In this document: one piece after another, positions 35,180 through 46,640 of the stretch
How the letters are laid out: every line of letters begins with the position of its first letter
Position numbering within the stretch: the stretch's first letter is position 1
Notes under the pieces: generated by a model
What the model saw: only the letters and a program-made list of their open reading frames with translations
Told to the model about the DNA's origin: nothing
Databases searched by the model: none
Assembly (NCBI GenBank): GCA_018806985.1
Contig: JADANN010000030.1
Span: 107,450 to 171,449 of the forward strand
DNA from: Angiostrongylus vasorum
Lineage: Eukaryota; Nematoda; Chromadorea; Rhabditida; Metastrongylidae
DNA: 64,000 nucleotides
Direction of reading: 5' to 3'
Translations under genes and position numbers: made by a program

Positions 35180-35686
35180 GCATAGAAACCAGGTCATTCT
35201 ATGCGTTAGCCGGTCTAGACAGCTGATGATGGGGCTAACCTTAAGTGATCTCAGGGCATTCTTCCTTGCTGCTCACTCTCGTATTCCTGGTATTTTTCCA
35301 GAAAAGCTTCGAGACTTTTGCGCGTTGCTGTTTTGCGATCCTTTGCGAAGATAGCGACTTTTATATCAAAATCGTCACCGCTATGCTTTCGTATCCTATG
35401 CGTCCATAGTGGAGTACTTGTCCTGCTTTTAGTTCCCCCCTATGTGTTTCTTTATACGGACACGTAAAGGTCTGCCCGTTTCGCCAAAATATTCATCTCC
35501 GCAAGTAAAACAGCACCTAAACAATCCCTGGGTCACTGTGGTAAAAGCTGCAGGCTTAAAATCATCGCTCATTTCGCGCTTTAAAATCGATATACCAACA
35601 TATTCCGTCTTATAGTTATTTGCTAAACCACACAAGTTGGTATCAGATGATGATCTTGCGTAAGGCAATCCATCATAAGGAGAAGT
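35180..35686 (-). mobile_element. Penelope-like element, endonuclease piece (minus)
   Basis: The frame from 35668 down reads NLCGLANNYKTEYVGISI and, further, CGDEYFGETGRPLRVRIKKH, a well-kept GIY-YIG core. Below it (35420-35270) shifted frames keep the RIRKHSGDDFD-like and KSLEAFWKNTR-like tail. No reverse transcriptase belongs to this piece. It lies between the minus-strand and plus-strand PLE copies and starts where the plus-strand copy starts. Confidence 0.75.
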
Positions 35687-37090
35687 TTGGGTGTTCGTCA
35701 GGTGAGCTGGAAGTTCTTAGAACGTCTACGTAAGGCGTCGCCTAACAAGGCGTACGTGATGGAGTCCTTCGATGTTACCGCACTGTACATCAACTTATCG
35801 AATGACTCCGCAATGCAAGTAATCTTCAAACATCTTATTGAACGTAAAGGAAGAATAAAGATAGATGGCCTGTCCATCCAGCAGCTTATAGCTTTCTTAA
35901 AGGAGTGCCTAAAGTGCTCGATTTCCAGATGCTCTGGGAAATATCGCTCTCAAATAAGTGGATTGGCAATGGGACCGCAACTGGCACCAAGAATTGCCAT
36001 TGTGTTTATCTCTAAAGTAGAAGCCCCGTTCTCAGTCTCCGGCCGCTACTCTACTGCGGATATATGGATGGTTGTTTTATCACCATCTCTACACAAGGGG
36101 AGGTGATGGACAAATGCTTTGAATTATTGAACGAGTAGTCTGAGTACGTCAAATTAACACTAGAAAGGAGAAAGAAAACAGGGTTCCATTTCTTAAAGTT
36201 TAAATCAACTTATCAAGTAGCGGTTATACTACAAAGTAGTTCCGAAAACTAAGTAAAAAAAACATCCTAGTTTATTTCCTTTCTTGCCACCCTTCATACA
36301 TAAAGAGGGCGCTTGTGAGAAAAATGTTTCGAACAGCCACCTCTGTGTGCATAAGTAGTGAACTAAAGGAAGAATCGCAGGACTTGGTTCGGCAAATAGC
36401 CATCTCCAATGGCTACGAAATAGCAACTCTACGAGATAAGTTTAGAAGGAAAGCGACGCTCCAAAACGAAAGATTTGGTCGAAACAAAATTCCGTTCATC
36501 TAGCCCTTCATTAGTGATGAAATAAGTGTAGCGATGTAGCGATGCTTAAGAAAGGCAGATCTAGAGGCATCGATAGCAATTATTGAAATACCACCAAATA
36601 CTCTTCGTCGTCAATTAGTTTGTAACCGCCTATGTGACAGTCTATATGAAACATAGAAATGCGCAATTTCGGGATTGTGACTGCATAGGTTCAGGTATGA
36701 TATACCTGATCTCTGGTGGCAGTTACGAAGACGAATATACTGGCGAAACAGACAGACCTTTATGCGTCCGTATTAAAGAGCACCAGATGGCAAACGAAAA
36801 GCAGGACAAGGTACGCCACTAGGAACTCATAAGATACGGAGACATAGCGGAGACGATTTGATTGTAAAAGTCGCTATCCTCACACAGGATCCCGAAATAC
36901 CTCCGTACAAACTTCTCGAGGCTTTTTGGATAAATACCACGAATCCGAGAATGAACAGCAAAGAAGAATGCCCAGAGATAACACGTGACTTAACCCCGTA
37001 TCTCAGAATGGTTTTTTTGACGAGGGGTGGTGCAGTCATCAACTATACGCAACGACTTTGTAATTATATCTTCACAAACAGCTCATGATA
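35687..37090 (+). mobile_element. Penelope-like element, plus-strand copy (RT to C-terminus)
   Basis: 35687-36106 (139-residue frame): ESFDVTALYINLSNDSAM, a LKECLKCSISRCSGKYRSQI stretch and GLAMGPQLAPRIAIVFISK, the PLE reverse transcriptase palm. The frame fails just before the catalytic YIDD region. 36315-36503: linker ATSVCISSELKEESQDLVRQ. 36634-36822: SGMIYLISGGSYEDEYTGET then DRPLCVRIKEHQMANEKQ, the GIY-YIG endonuclease, with the first Cys pair of the domain altered to Gly-Ser. 36858-37088: VKVAILTQDPEIPPYKLLEA, FWINTTNPRMNSKEECPEIT, the C-terminal tail. It reads through most of the element but is disrupted between the domains. Confidence 0.85.
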
Positions 37091-37710
37091 TTAATTTTCG
37101 ACATAGAACATTTTTTTAATGCCACCCCATCATCTAAGCAAAAATAATATTTAGAATAATTAAGGGCGTTAAAACCTTGAAATCAATAAGCAAGGACTAA
37201 GACACAAATGCTTTAACAAGGACTCTCTGTGGTTTAGTTCCATTTGAAGCAATGTTTGTCGAAGCAATTTCTATACATAAACCGTGTTAATTTATCATAT
37301 AGAGAATTATTCTAAATAAGAAAAAAGAAAGAAGCAATGCAATAATTAAAGAAAAACGAGCAGGCGAGTTTTTTTCTAACCTGCGGAAAATTTCCTGTTT
37401 CAGCACAACCTCAATTTGAAACACAATATTTGCCCTTTGCCGTTGGTTAGGCTCACAGCTCTTTTTGAGCTGTGAGCTAACACAACGGCGAAAATCGCGA
37501 AAGACTTTGTTTTCAAGGGCTCCTTTTTTCTTCTTGCTCAATTTTGCAGCGAAATCGTTCATTATACGAAACTGCCAACCCAAACTCCCGGATTCCCATA
37601 AGTGGGATATTAAGCAGTGTTGGATCCATGTTTTTGTGTCCAGTTGGACATAGATGGAGCATTATAAAGAACATAAGTTAGTATTGCCACTTCGTAACAG
37701 TTTGAGGATA
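37091..37710. other. No recognised feature
   Basis: AT-rich flank of the PLE cluster. The minus-strand frame 37287-37583 is open, basic and Phe-rich, with no recognised domain. Confidence 0.4.
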
Positions 37711-37714
37711 CGGA

Positions 37715-37805
37715 CTAGGTGGCTTGGTGAGCTCGGTCTAGGGATCGAACCAAGGACCAACTGTGTATTGAAGGTCACCTCAATCTAATGCGCCATACGC
37801 GGCTT
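37715..37805 (-). repeat. tRNA-derived SINE head
   Basis: On the minus strand: GGCGCATTAGATTGAGGTG (A-box region), then GTCCTTGGTTCGATCCCTAG, a canonical B box, and CTCACCAAGCCACC, which matches the start of the SINE-B body. No acceptor stem pairing was found, so this is a SINE head and not a tRNA gene. Confidence 0.5.
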
Positions 37806-38470
37806 CGCTAGGGATGTGGTGGAAAAACATTTGGAAAGGATAGAACATTTTCTCACGGCAATTTTGGCATGTGAAAACTTTTTTTCGATACAGATTAGCT
37901 CAGATATTAACGTTCTCAAAATTCCAGCCTTATGAATTTCCTGACCATTCCAAGTTTATTTTAACCCCACTTCTAAAATTTTTTCCTCTTCTAAATGTGC
38001 AATCAAAGCACCGTGTTGAAATTACACGGTGACTGCGTCTTCCATCGCTTATAAAATTTCAGAAATCAAACGATGCATAGCAACGATGAATTAAGGTACA
38101 ATCAAACCTATTATTCGAGCTCTCATTAGCGCTAGGACCTTTGGCATGAGGAATTTGGGCAGTTAGTTGGTTTCATTAGAATCCAGTTCGTTCAGATTAA
38201 ACATAAATAGTGTAGAAAATGCGACCATGTTGTATACCAAACCACACAACTGAGATAACAAAGTGCACTTAGACGCTCTTCCAAATTAGTGCCCATCGGA
38301 AATTCGAGCTTCATCCTCAACATAGAAAGAAGACGACCTATTTATGACTTTACACTCGTATTGTAGATTCGCTATTCCGTGGTGCCCTAAATACTTCTCT
38401 CAATGATCACAATGGAAAATGAAGACATTTAAAGAAAGGACTGGTACTACACTCATCTCTGCAGTAGATC
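37806..38470. other. No recognised feature
   Basis: Left flank of the second RTE-1 copy. AT-rich; nothing recognised. Confidence 0.4.
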
Positions 38471-38474
38471 GATA

Positions 38475-41258
38475 ATTGTGTCTACGTATACGTATAGCAC
38501 CAGAACATTCTTCATAGATGCCGAGCATCACGGCAATCTTGAAGCCGCTGCTCGCATAAAATTTCATGTGATCGCACTGCTAGAAACAAAAAATCAGGAA
38601 GACCGACATGTGGAGTTTGTCGTCCACTGTCCATCTCGTCAACTCGTACGAGATCCTCTCCCCTCGCATATCCGTCCTTCGTCTTCAATTTACGCGTCGT
38701 GAGAAGATGATATGCATCATTTGCTACTCAGCGCCGATGCAGCTAATGGGTACGAATTGGATGGATTCTAATGCTAGTTAGAAGTAGTTGTCCGCAGTGA
38801 TATAGTGTATTATAAATTTATTGTTGGAGACCTCAACGCCAGAAAACAAAGGCCAACGAGGGCAAACACAGGATCGGAGATTTTGGATTAGGAAAAAGGA
38901 AATGAGGATGGAAACAGTCCCGCAGGACTCCTGTCTGCAGCACGTCTTTTTCATGGAAATTCGCTTTTCGGTAAGAAAGGAAGTCGCAGATGAGCGTGGT
39001 AGTATCCTAACAGGACGACTAATGCGGAGATCGACCATATTGTGGCAAACAAAATATGGTGCTCGCTTGACTCTGTACTGGTTCCGATTACCGCCCCTAT
39101 TCGGCTGAAGATTCGATTGAGCCGTAAGCTGGTAAAGAATTCGTCTCATCTATCGCGTGGAAAAGTTTACTGTAGATGACGAGAACATTCTGAACGGAAC
39201 GCTATCCAAAAGTGACCTGGTAAACCAGAGAAAACCTGACCAATGACTACGAGCTGCTCGTCGAAGATTAGGAAAGTTGTGCCGAAATTCTCTTCAGTTT
39301 CACATGCGAGAAGATCGGACCGTACCTCCGTCACCACTAAGGAGTTGCAGAAAAAAAGAAAAGAAATTGAAGCTGATTTGAAGCTGATCCTACTGCGACA
39401 TCTTTAATACGGCCACTATTAAATGTCAGCTGCAGAAGAGCTTTGTGTGAGGGTATACATTGGTACAAGCAGAACAAACAAATCGAAGGAACAGAGAAAA
39501 GAAGCAGTCCGAAGAAACATCGTCGAGGGCTTGTGCGTTTTTGATGTCCCGCTGTCAGCCCTGATGAACGAAGGTCGGGTCACCAAAACTTCTCGCCATG
39601 ATATGGAATTAGCAACGGGTATGTTCTACACCAACCTTTTCCGCTCTCTCCCGTCCTTGACCTCAAATTCCCAGCAGTAAAGAAACAACCTGGAAGTCTT
39701 CCGTCGGAAGTTCAAGTGACGATAGAAAAAATGAAAGAAGTGGCACAGCCCTAGGACCCCATGATATCACTGCCGAGTTTCTTAGAACTGAAAGCCACAA
39801 TCCACATTTCTTCTTACAAATCATTTGACCGCGCACCTTCAAAAGGGAAAAAAAACCCCAGACCAGTTGAGGACGCAGCACACGGTCATACTGGCCAAGA
39901 ACGGTGACCGTAGAGATCTTCGAAACCATGGTCCGAGATGCTTGCTGAGTGTAATCTACAAGCTCTTCGTGAAGATTATCGACCCACGCATATCGAAGAC
40001 ATTGGATGAGGCATAATCAGTGGAGCAGACGAGGTTTCAGCGGCCATTTTGCTGGAAAAACTACATCCATACCGTGTCCAGGGTCACTGAAGTTTGTCGG
40101 AAATAACCCTGCCTCTAGTCCTAACACTTGTCGACTATGAAAAAGCGTTTGACAGTGCCGAAACGATTGCGATCCTATCAGCGCTCGTCAACCAAGGAGT
40201 GGAACCGCCTTACATAAGAACTTTGTGTGACTCTTACCGGAGCTGCACTATGAAAATACAGCTTTTTCATCAGCCTCTTACCACCCATAGGAAATGAGGT
40301 TCGACAGGGCGACGTAACTTCGCTTAAACTGTTTTGTGCAGGAATGTAGTGATAACGAGGTCACTCGAATGGAGAAAGGCATTCGTATTAATGGAAAATT
40401 CCTATCAAACCTTCGATTCGCAGATACATCGTCATCTTTCAAGAAGTACCAGCCAAGCAGAGACGATGAACAATGAGCTCAACGAAGCGGAAGAAATGAT
40501 CAGACTACGCATAAATCGAAGAAGACCCAGATTTGGAAAACCCATAGCCTAAGGACGAGCGGATCAAAGTTGGTGGTTCTCTGATTGTAGAGACCTCCTC
40601 GTACTTACACCTTGTGCTATCAGTCAGCATGGAAAACAACATGAAGTAGGAACTAGACAGAAAAAAGGAAAGCAGCTTGGGCCGCATTCGGGCCGCACAA
40701 AGAAGCCACTGACCATTTGAAGAACCCAAAAATCCACGTTCGTCTTTTCGATTTAACGGCCCTCCCTAGAACGCTGTTATGGTGTAGAGGCGTGGACTCT
40801 GATACTTCAACCACGTCAGCAATACTCCGTACTACTGATAGAGCGCTTCAACGATGTCTTTTGAATTACAACCGGCTAACTCTATATCTAGCTGGAATTG
40901 CAAACTCTGCTGTTCGAAATCTATCACATCTTCGTGACCCAGGATAATATACATCGGTAGCAAAAATGCAAATAGGAGGGTGACATAAGGAGAAGAACGG
41001 ACGACAGATTCACCGAAAAGATCTGTGGAGTGGACTCCATGAGAATGCTGGCGTCCCCCCAAGACGGCCACCTCCACGTTGGACGGAGCTTCTTGTAATG
41101 AAAGTTAATCGGCTGTACTCGCAGCTGCATTAATTTATAGATTACAGACGATATGAGGCTAACAACGGTGATTATGATCGAATAAAACCAACACTATGGA
41201 CGACGACTGCGTGAGAAAGAAATGAGTGGCAAATGTATTGGGGTCCCGATACGTACAT
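38475..41258 (+). mobile_element. RTE-1 non-LTR retrotransposon, degenerate copy 2
   Basis: Collinear with the 20325 copy but more decayed. Endonuclease: KFHVIALLETKNQEDRHVEF near 38560 (QETK has become LETK) and a VGDLNARK segment near 38825 (GDFNA damaged). Reverse transcriptase: CLLSVIYKLFVKIIDPRIS near 39940, then LVDYEKAFDSAETIAILSAL near 40125, which keeps the first catalytic Asp. The FADD site near 40415 is broken (a FAD then a frameshift). The C-terminal domain at 40620-41230 lies in several frames, ending in a WQMYWGPDT-like segment. Family A sequence begins at 41259, where the 3' tail should be. Confidence 0.85.
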
Positions 41259-41645
41259 CCTCCCAACGATTTACCGCCTCATCGTGGCTGGGAGGTGTTC
41301 CTGGGTGTCGGACTGCGATGTACAGCGGGGGATTCGTCCTCGCGGTAGGGTCTCCCAAGCTGAGAAGGAGTACGGCGTTTCCATCCGGAAACCTAGCTAA
41401 GAGTAGACCAATACCAGGATCCATCCCCGTCTTAGCATCAAAGTCGCATGGTGGTAAATCTCCCTCTGATCCACAAGGGCTGCTACTGCCTGTCGTGGTG
41501 ACGATCTGGGGCAGACTTTGGCCAGGCTGTCCTCGGGATTCCAGGTAACCACAATGGTTTAACCAGCAAATCTCTGAAAAATGGTGATTATGCTGAGGTC
41601 CGCACAACTAATGAGGACGGGCCATTCAAGTATCAAGTATCATGT
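41259..41645 (+). repeat. Family A repeat, best preserved copy
   Basis: Starts CCTCCCAACGATTTACCGCC; the CCTCCCA is mirrored by TGGGAGG 23 nt later, a small 5' hairpin. It passes TGTTCCTGGGTGTCGGACTG, TCTCCCAAGCTGAGAAGG, CCTAGCTAAGAG, GTCGCATGGTGGTAAATCTC, CCTCTGATCCACAAGGG and AAATCTCTGAAAAATGG, and ends GAGGTCCGCACAACTAATG, GGACGGGCCATTCAAGTATC. It sits directly against the RTE-1 C-terminus and carries its own RTE-like tail. Confidence 0.85.
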
Positions 41646-42811
41646 AAGTGTATATGTACATATATTTAGCGAGTTATTCCGTCACTGAATAACACAATGA
41701 AGTTAGCATCACAAGAGGGAACAATTTTTTCATGACAATTCGTTTTCACTTAATTCTTGAATCATGAGGTAGCTTTTGGAAGAATATGTAGCAATGTTTT
41801 CTTATGAGAAAGTCTGTGTATTTTACCGACCAGCAAATAGGTTTCGATCAGCAACTTCGTCAAGAAAAGCAACTGTTTTATCACTATAGTCGCTACTTGA
41901 TAAAAAGAACTTGTTTATCAAATAGAATTATGTTCAGCAGTGTGTGGAGCCAGTGTAGGTTCGTGGACAGAAATTCACAATCTTTTCTCTGGCACTAGAT
42001 TGCCCTTACGTAGGTTGAGTGCAGTAAATGTTCAGCCGCAAAGCATCTTTATTCGCGAACAATTTTAGGAGAAACTCCAGTGAAAAACTATTCAAAGTTA
42101 GGAAGAGGTGATTCATTTTGTTCCTTTCGTTTATATCATGCATTCATTTCCGTTCATACTATTCTAATTAATTCCTTTTGTTGCTTATCATCTATGGTCA
42201 TTCTCTTTATTCCAAAACTACAAATGATTTATCCTACGAAATCTCTGGCTCTGCAGAAAAGGAATGTCAGAGCTGTAACTTACTGTGCTTTTTGTTTGTA
42301 AACTCAGGATGCACTATTCAAATCTTTGTATTTCCTTTAGAATAGCTCACCAAAGTTTCATTTTACTTGGATACTCGCGTTGTTGGATGTTATGTCTTAA
42401 TGAGATGTGCTATTCCGAGCACGTGTTCCATGTTCGCCATGTAGTTTAAGCGGCTATCCAAGAAGACTCTCGAATCCTCCTAATGTCCGCTCCACTGTTG
42501 TTTTCGTCTCTACGTCGTCCGTCCTCCTTATTCTATGAGAAATCCATCTGTGCTTCACTGCCCATGTATTTCCTCCATGATTTCGAAGACATTCTCAGTT
42601 GTTATGGAATACGTTCGTACGGAATTTTTTTCTCCACGGCTGACAAAGGTCACTTAATTGGCATATGTTGTTGTTGTTTTTGTTTTTAGTCTATTGGCAA
42701 GGAAGGTCTAATATGCGTCTTTCCCAAACCAGTTCGTTGTTATTTCGTTGTTACCTAAACTGTTAGTGATTCCCTTAAGGGACGAGGCTAGCCTTTCTTG
42801 AGTTTTCCTTC
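41646..42811. other. No recognised feature
   Basis: AT-rich. An open frame at 42483-42689 has no recognised domain. No repeat copy was seen. Confidence 0.4.
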
Positions 42812-42930
42812 TACTCTTAGCCAGGCTTCCAGATGAAAATAGCAAACTCTTCAACTTGGTGGGCAATCCTTCCGCTATATGTCACATTTCAACATCTAAG
42901 CGCACCATTCATCCACAATGAGGCAGTTAA
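42812..42930 (-). repeat. Family A fragment
   Basis: ACTCTTAGCCAGGCTTCCAG, CTCTTCAACTTGGTGGGCAA and CCACAATGAGGCAGTTAATG: the inverse of the family A 5' half. Both the 3' tail and the core are missing. Confidence 0.55.
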
Positions 42931-42954
42931 TGGTAGAAGTTATTCTATACCAAA

Positions 42955-44240
42955 CTATGTTGTCAAAGTCTTCAGCGACAATTAGGGTTATGGATATTAT
43001 GCGTGACGGTTATATTGGAGTAGACATCGTGCAAGCGCTCTATGAGTTGTGCGCAGTATTGTTGCCGTAGTCGAAGTATCAACTCACGTCTTTGCAGAAT
43101 TTTTGATCGGAGGAAGGACCACTGAATCGAAGACGTGAGCGCGCATTTTCGGGTCTTTCAGTTGCTCTGTTGTTTCTGTAGTAGGTCCGAATGTAGCCCA
43201 AGCTGTTCTTCTTCTTTGTTTGACTCGCCTTTAATATTGTTCTCAATGTTCACTGATTGCCCAAGATTCGCATAAGGCTGTCTTTGCAGTCAGAGAACCA
43301 TCGAGTTTTAACTTATCGCCTCCGCAATCTTTTCCAGATTTGTGCGTAGCCAGATCTTTTCCCGCTTCGTTGAGCCGATTAATCATTCTGTGCTTCACTG
43401 GTGCTTGTTGAAAAGATGAAGATTTCGTCGGCGAAACGAAGGTTTGGTAGGAATTTTTCCATCAATGTGTATGCCTTCTCGTTTCAGTTGACTGACTTTG
43501 TTATGCAGTGAATGCGGCACTAAACAACTTTGGCGATATTGCGTTCCCTTGTCGAACCCCCTTTTTCTGTGAATATGGTAAAAAGTCGATAGAGCAGCTC
43601 TATTTTCCTGCTGCAATTCCAATAACAGACAGGCAGAGTTCTTATGTAGGATGGATTTACTCTTTGGACAACGAGCGCTTGTAGGATTGCATTCGTTTCG
43701 ACACTGCGAAACGCTTTTTTGCAGGCGACAAACGTTAGGACTAGAGGCAGGTGGTATTCCCGACAAACTTCAGTGACCCCGGACACGGTATGGATGTGGT
43801 CCATGCAACATAATCCTGTCGAAATCCTGCTTGTTCAACAGGTTGTGCCTCATCTAATGTTCTCGATATGCCTGATCTTCGTGAAGAGCCTTCAACGTGC
43901 ACTCAATAAGCATTTTGGGAGCTACTTACAAAGACCCCTTCGGTTATCTTTATCTAAGCAGGATGGTCTTACGCGAATTCCTCCAGTAGCCAATGATTTT
44001 TTTGCTTTTGATGGAAGGCGTTCATATGGTTTACCGAAGCAAATGTGAGTTGTGGCTTCCAGCTGTGAGGAAGTCAGCAGTAACGTTATCGGATCTGGAA
44101 CTTCGCCATTTATCATGTTTCCATCGCACTTCGAGCTTCCGATAAAAGAATTCCGGTTGTTTTTCTTTGATTATGTGATGTGAGACGAGAATTGTGAAAT
44201 CGATAGGTTGGTGTAGATCTTCCAGCAAAGCCCTTCTGCT
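42955..44240 (-). mobile_element. RTE-1-type retrotransposon, minus-strand copy (RT and part of C-terminus)
   Basis: Read from 44240 downward: DNVTADFLTAG near 44060; a KPYERLPSKAKK segment; MDHIHTVSGVTEVCREYHLP near 43800; LVLTFVACKKAFRSVETNAI, where the family VDYEKAFDSVE has lost its catalytic Asp (VACKKAFRS); ALVVQRVNPSYIRTLPVCYW; then the fingers-palm region to GIHIDGKIPTKPSFRRRN near 43450 (the FADD site reads RRRN, destroyed). Below 43380 the C-terminal domain continues in broken frames to about 42955. No endonuclease. Confidence 0.8.
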
Positions 44241-44394
44241 ACCGTTTATTACTTTATTTTATGTTTATTTTATGTTCATGTGTTATCTTATGTTACGTTT
44301 ATTGCCGTCTTATACGCGTTGCAGTTGAATCAAGCTTTAGCTTCCTTTTCTTCTCGAGCAATCCTTTAGTGGTAATGGAGATACGATTTGATCG

Positions 44395-45005
44395 TCTAGA
44401 GCACCTGTCAGCTGTAACCTGTATCACCTGTAGTCCCGTTGATCGTCGAGTAACTCGAGCGGGCGCCAGTAATTTTTCCATTTTTCCTTGTCGCGTACAA
44501 GAGCAGCCCAGTGGGTTCTGCTCGCTCTAGGAACTCGTCGGGCATCATATCTTTCCTCTAGGCTCTTCGTGAAGAACTCGGACCATCGGGTCAGTGGTCT
44601 TCCTGCAGTACGTTTGACATCCCGAAAAATCCAGTCACTAACGGCTCTTGTCCATCGGTTGCCATTCATACGCATTACGTGTCCGGCCCACCTTATCTTC
44701 GACTGTTTGGCGTACAGAACGGCATCTCGATTATTGATCGCTGACGGAGGTCGGAGCTTCGGATCCCATCTCTTACTTGTGTGAAACGGGATACTCCTAG
44801 CATCGTCTTTCGACTGCGCGTTCAATCAATGCTTCTTTTTTGAGACTGGAATCAGAAGTTCCGCAGGAACCCCTCGTGAACCAAGTCGCTGGTAGGCAAG
44901 CGCGAACACAAGGCAACTTTCGAAACACTTCGAGATGCTCATAGCAATGTGATCGTACGAGATCGGTCACATAGAGTAGTGCAGAGTAGGGCTGTAGCAT
45001 CATAC
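44395..45005 (-). mobile_element. RTE-2 retrotransposon 3' end
   Basis: A 133-residue open frame at 44825-44424 carries the C-terminal domain of the second RTE lineage: SKIRWAGHVMRMNGNRWTRA, then DVKRTAGRPLTRWSEFF, ERYDARRVPRASRTHWAAL and KWKNYWRPLELLDDQRD. Upstream, in another frame to about 45005, lies the LLYVTDLVRSHCYEH-like and KEALIERAVERR part. The 3' noncoding end runs into a GGTGATACAGGTTACAGC block. The catalytic reverse transcriptase is absent. It is clearly distinct from RTE-1, whose C-terminus ends in WGPH. Confidence 0.8.
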
Positions 45006-45640
45006 GAACCCTTAGAGCGACAGAGTATAGTCTTCCTATAAAAGTATCATGTTCTCAACTCCTCAAGTTTATAGATATCCATTTATCGCCTATTGTCAAA
45101 AAACCACCATGTCCGTAAAGGCATATGAAGATTATCCGTTGTGGCGACACCTCCATCCGTTGTACATGAGGTTCTTTTTTGTAGTTGCGGATAATGCACA
45201 TAAGTTGTTTCGACGTGTTATTTGTTTAACAGGATTCGCCGTTATAACAGAGGTCGCATTTATTACAATCCGCTTGCTGGTGGCAAGCGTCTTATTACAT
45301 TGTATCGGAACCCCTTTTTCCTTTCTTTTTCTTCTTTCTATTTTTTCTTTCTTTGCTTTCAGTCAATTAGAGTGGCCCACATAAATTACTACTTTTTTCA
45401 TTTTTTTTTCTAAAGTCGTGAAAGCGAATAGTTGTCGATGATTCTCATGCATTGAGAAATGTGAAAACGGACCATACAACAGATACTTTCTAAATTTATG
45501 AAGTTGAATGACGTTGTTCTTGGTGAAGAGCGGTATCGCAGTCCTTTTCTATACTCATACTGCTTTTTGTTTATTATTTCCTTTATAATACAACGTTAGC
45601 TACAAACCTATTCTTGCGTGCTTCTTTTCTGAAACCTCCC
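45006..45640. other. No recognised feature
   Basis: T-rich, with short hydrophobic frames at 45049-45413 that reflect base composition. No motif. Confidence 0.4.
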
Positions 45641-45644
45641 TACT

Positions 45645-45880
45645 TACTTATCTGGTCGGCCCGCCTTCACGAGCAGTGTAGAGCCCAGTACCTTTGCCTG
45701 CTATTCGTTTCATTCCCTAGAAATCGTCGTCCGTGCTGACTGTTTTATCCGAGCACGGCGGCGCGTGCGAGTCCCTTACTCTGATCTGTAAAACAACTAC
45801 AAAATGCAAGCACAGATGGTTAACTTTGGTTGTGACACGTTCGCCGAAATGGTTGCCTTTCTGGTTGATATAGCGAATGG
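45645..45880 (-). mobile_element. RTE-1 3' end fragment
   Basis: CTTACTTATCTGGTCGGCCC and GCCTTCACGAGCAGTGTAGAG are the inverse of the RTE-1 tail. They are followed by the equivalent of the last C-terminal codons: CTGATCTGTAAAACAACTAC matches the 23225-23240 region in inverse, and TGGTTAACTTTGGTTGTG the 23185-23205 region. A 5'-truncated insertion. Confidence 0.65.
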
Positions 45881-46077
45881 TATCCATATGTACAATCAAG
45901 AGGTAGTACGCGATCGTAACTACCATACACTGATGCTTTAGTGAACACTGGATGCTTTACTGCATCGACATGTACTGGCAAGCAGGTGTCCGAAGAATAA
46001 GCCGGTGGTAACGTACTCTACTTTATATCCTCAGTGACAGTGCTGCATAAATGATCTATCTAGTAGACGCTTCTATC

Positions 46078-46137
46078 CTCCCGAACAAGTCCGGCACTAA
46101 TTTGCCGACCCCCTGAGTGATGGAAGGCTTCGTGAAT
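46078..46137 (-). repeat. SINE-B fragment
   Basis: CTATCCTCCCGAACAAGTCC, GGCACTAATTTGCCGACCCC and TGATGGAAGGCTTCGTG: the inverse of the SINE-B middle. It touches the left arm of the large inverted repeat. Confidence 0.65.
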
Positions 46138-46640
46138 AATCGAAAGTCAACTTTCAAATTATGATGAGAGAAGTTTTTTGATGGATTTGTATCAGGAAAT
46201 AATAGAACCGAATGCAACGTGACGTCAGATTTCGACTAGCGACTAAAAATTCGTTGAATTGTGATCTGTAATCCTTGCTGTGTTCTTTATAAGAAGAAAG
46301 TAAATGGAGCATGTTAGATAGGTTTTTTTTCCAAAAATTTCTTCTTTTTTGAAAGCGCTTTTTTTCTTTCCAAAAATCCCCCTTTTTGTGACTTTCCGAG
46401 TTTACCGTTTCCTCTTTTTTTTTGTGCTGTTAATCTTTCTTTGTCATCTCTTTTGTTCTGAACAAGAAGAGTCTACGTTTCGAAGGAGAGCGTTTTAGCT
46501 TATAGAGACAATACTTCAAACACCTGATGAACATCTCCAATTTGCCGCTCTACTAGTACCTGGCGCTGATTTGATACTAGTATTCCCACAAAACAAATAG
46601 AAAAAAAAGGCAAAGAAAAGATGATGATGATGGCATTTAT
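46138..46640 (+). repeat. Large inverted repeat, left arm
   Basis: Pairs with 47855-48325 in opposite orientation. Matching blocks, in order: CAGGAAATAATAGAACCGAA, TGACGTCAGATTTCGACTAG, AAGAAGAAAGTAAATGGAGC, GACTTTCCGAG, GTGCTGTTAATCTTTC, GAAGAGTCTACGTTTCG, TTTTAGCTTATAGAGACAAT, ACTTCAAACACCTGATGA, CTCTACTAGTACCTGGCGC. By eye the arms differ at roughly one base in seven to ten, plus indels. Confidence 0.8.

Noticed and set aside
37715..37805. tRNA gene on the minus strand
   Set aside because: Good GGTTCGATCCC box, but the ends do not pair and the sequence continues into SINE-B body-like CTCACCAAGCC.
41194..41607. 137-residue minus-strand frame as a protein gene
   Set aside because: It is the antisense of a family A copy; similar frames occur across the 3690 and 61960 copies for the same reason.
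46320..46640. Poly-T and poly-A stretches as a promoter or terminator
   Set aside because: They are part of a duplicated arm, so the composition reflects the repeat and not a regulatory site.
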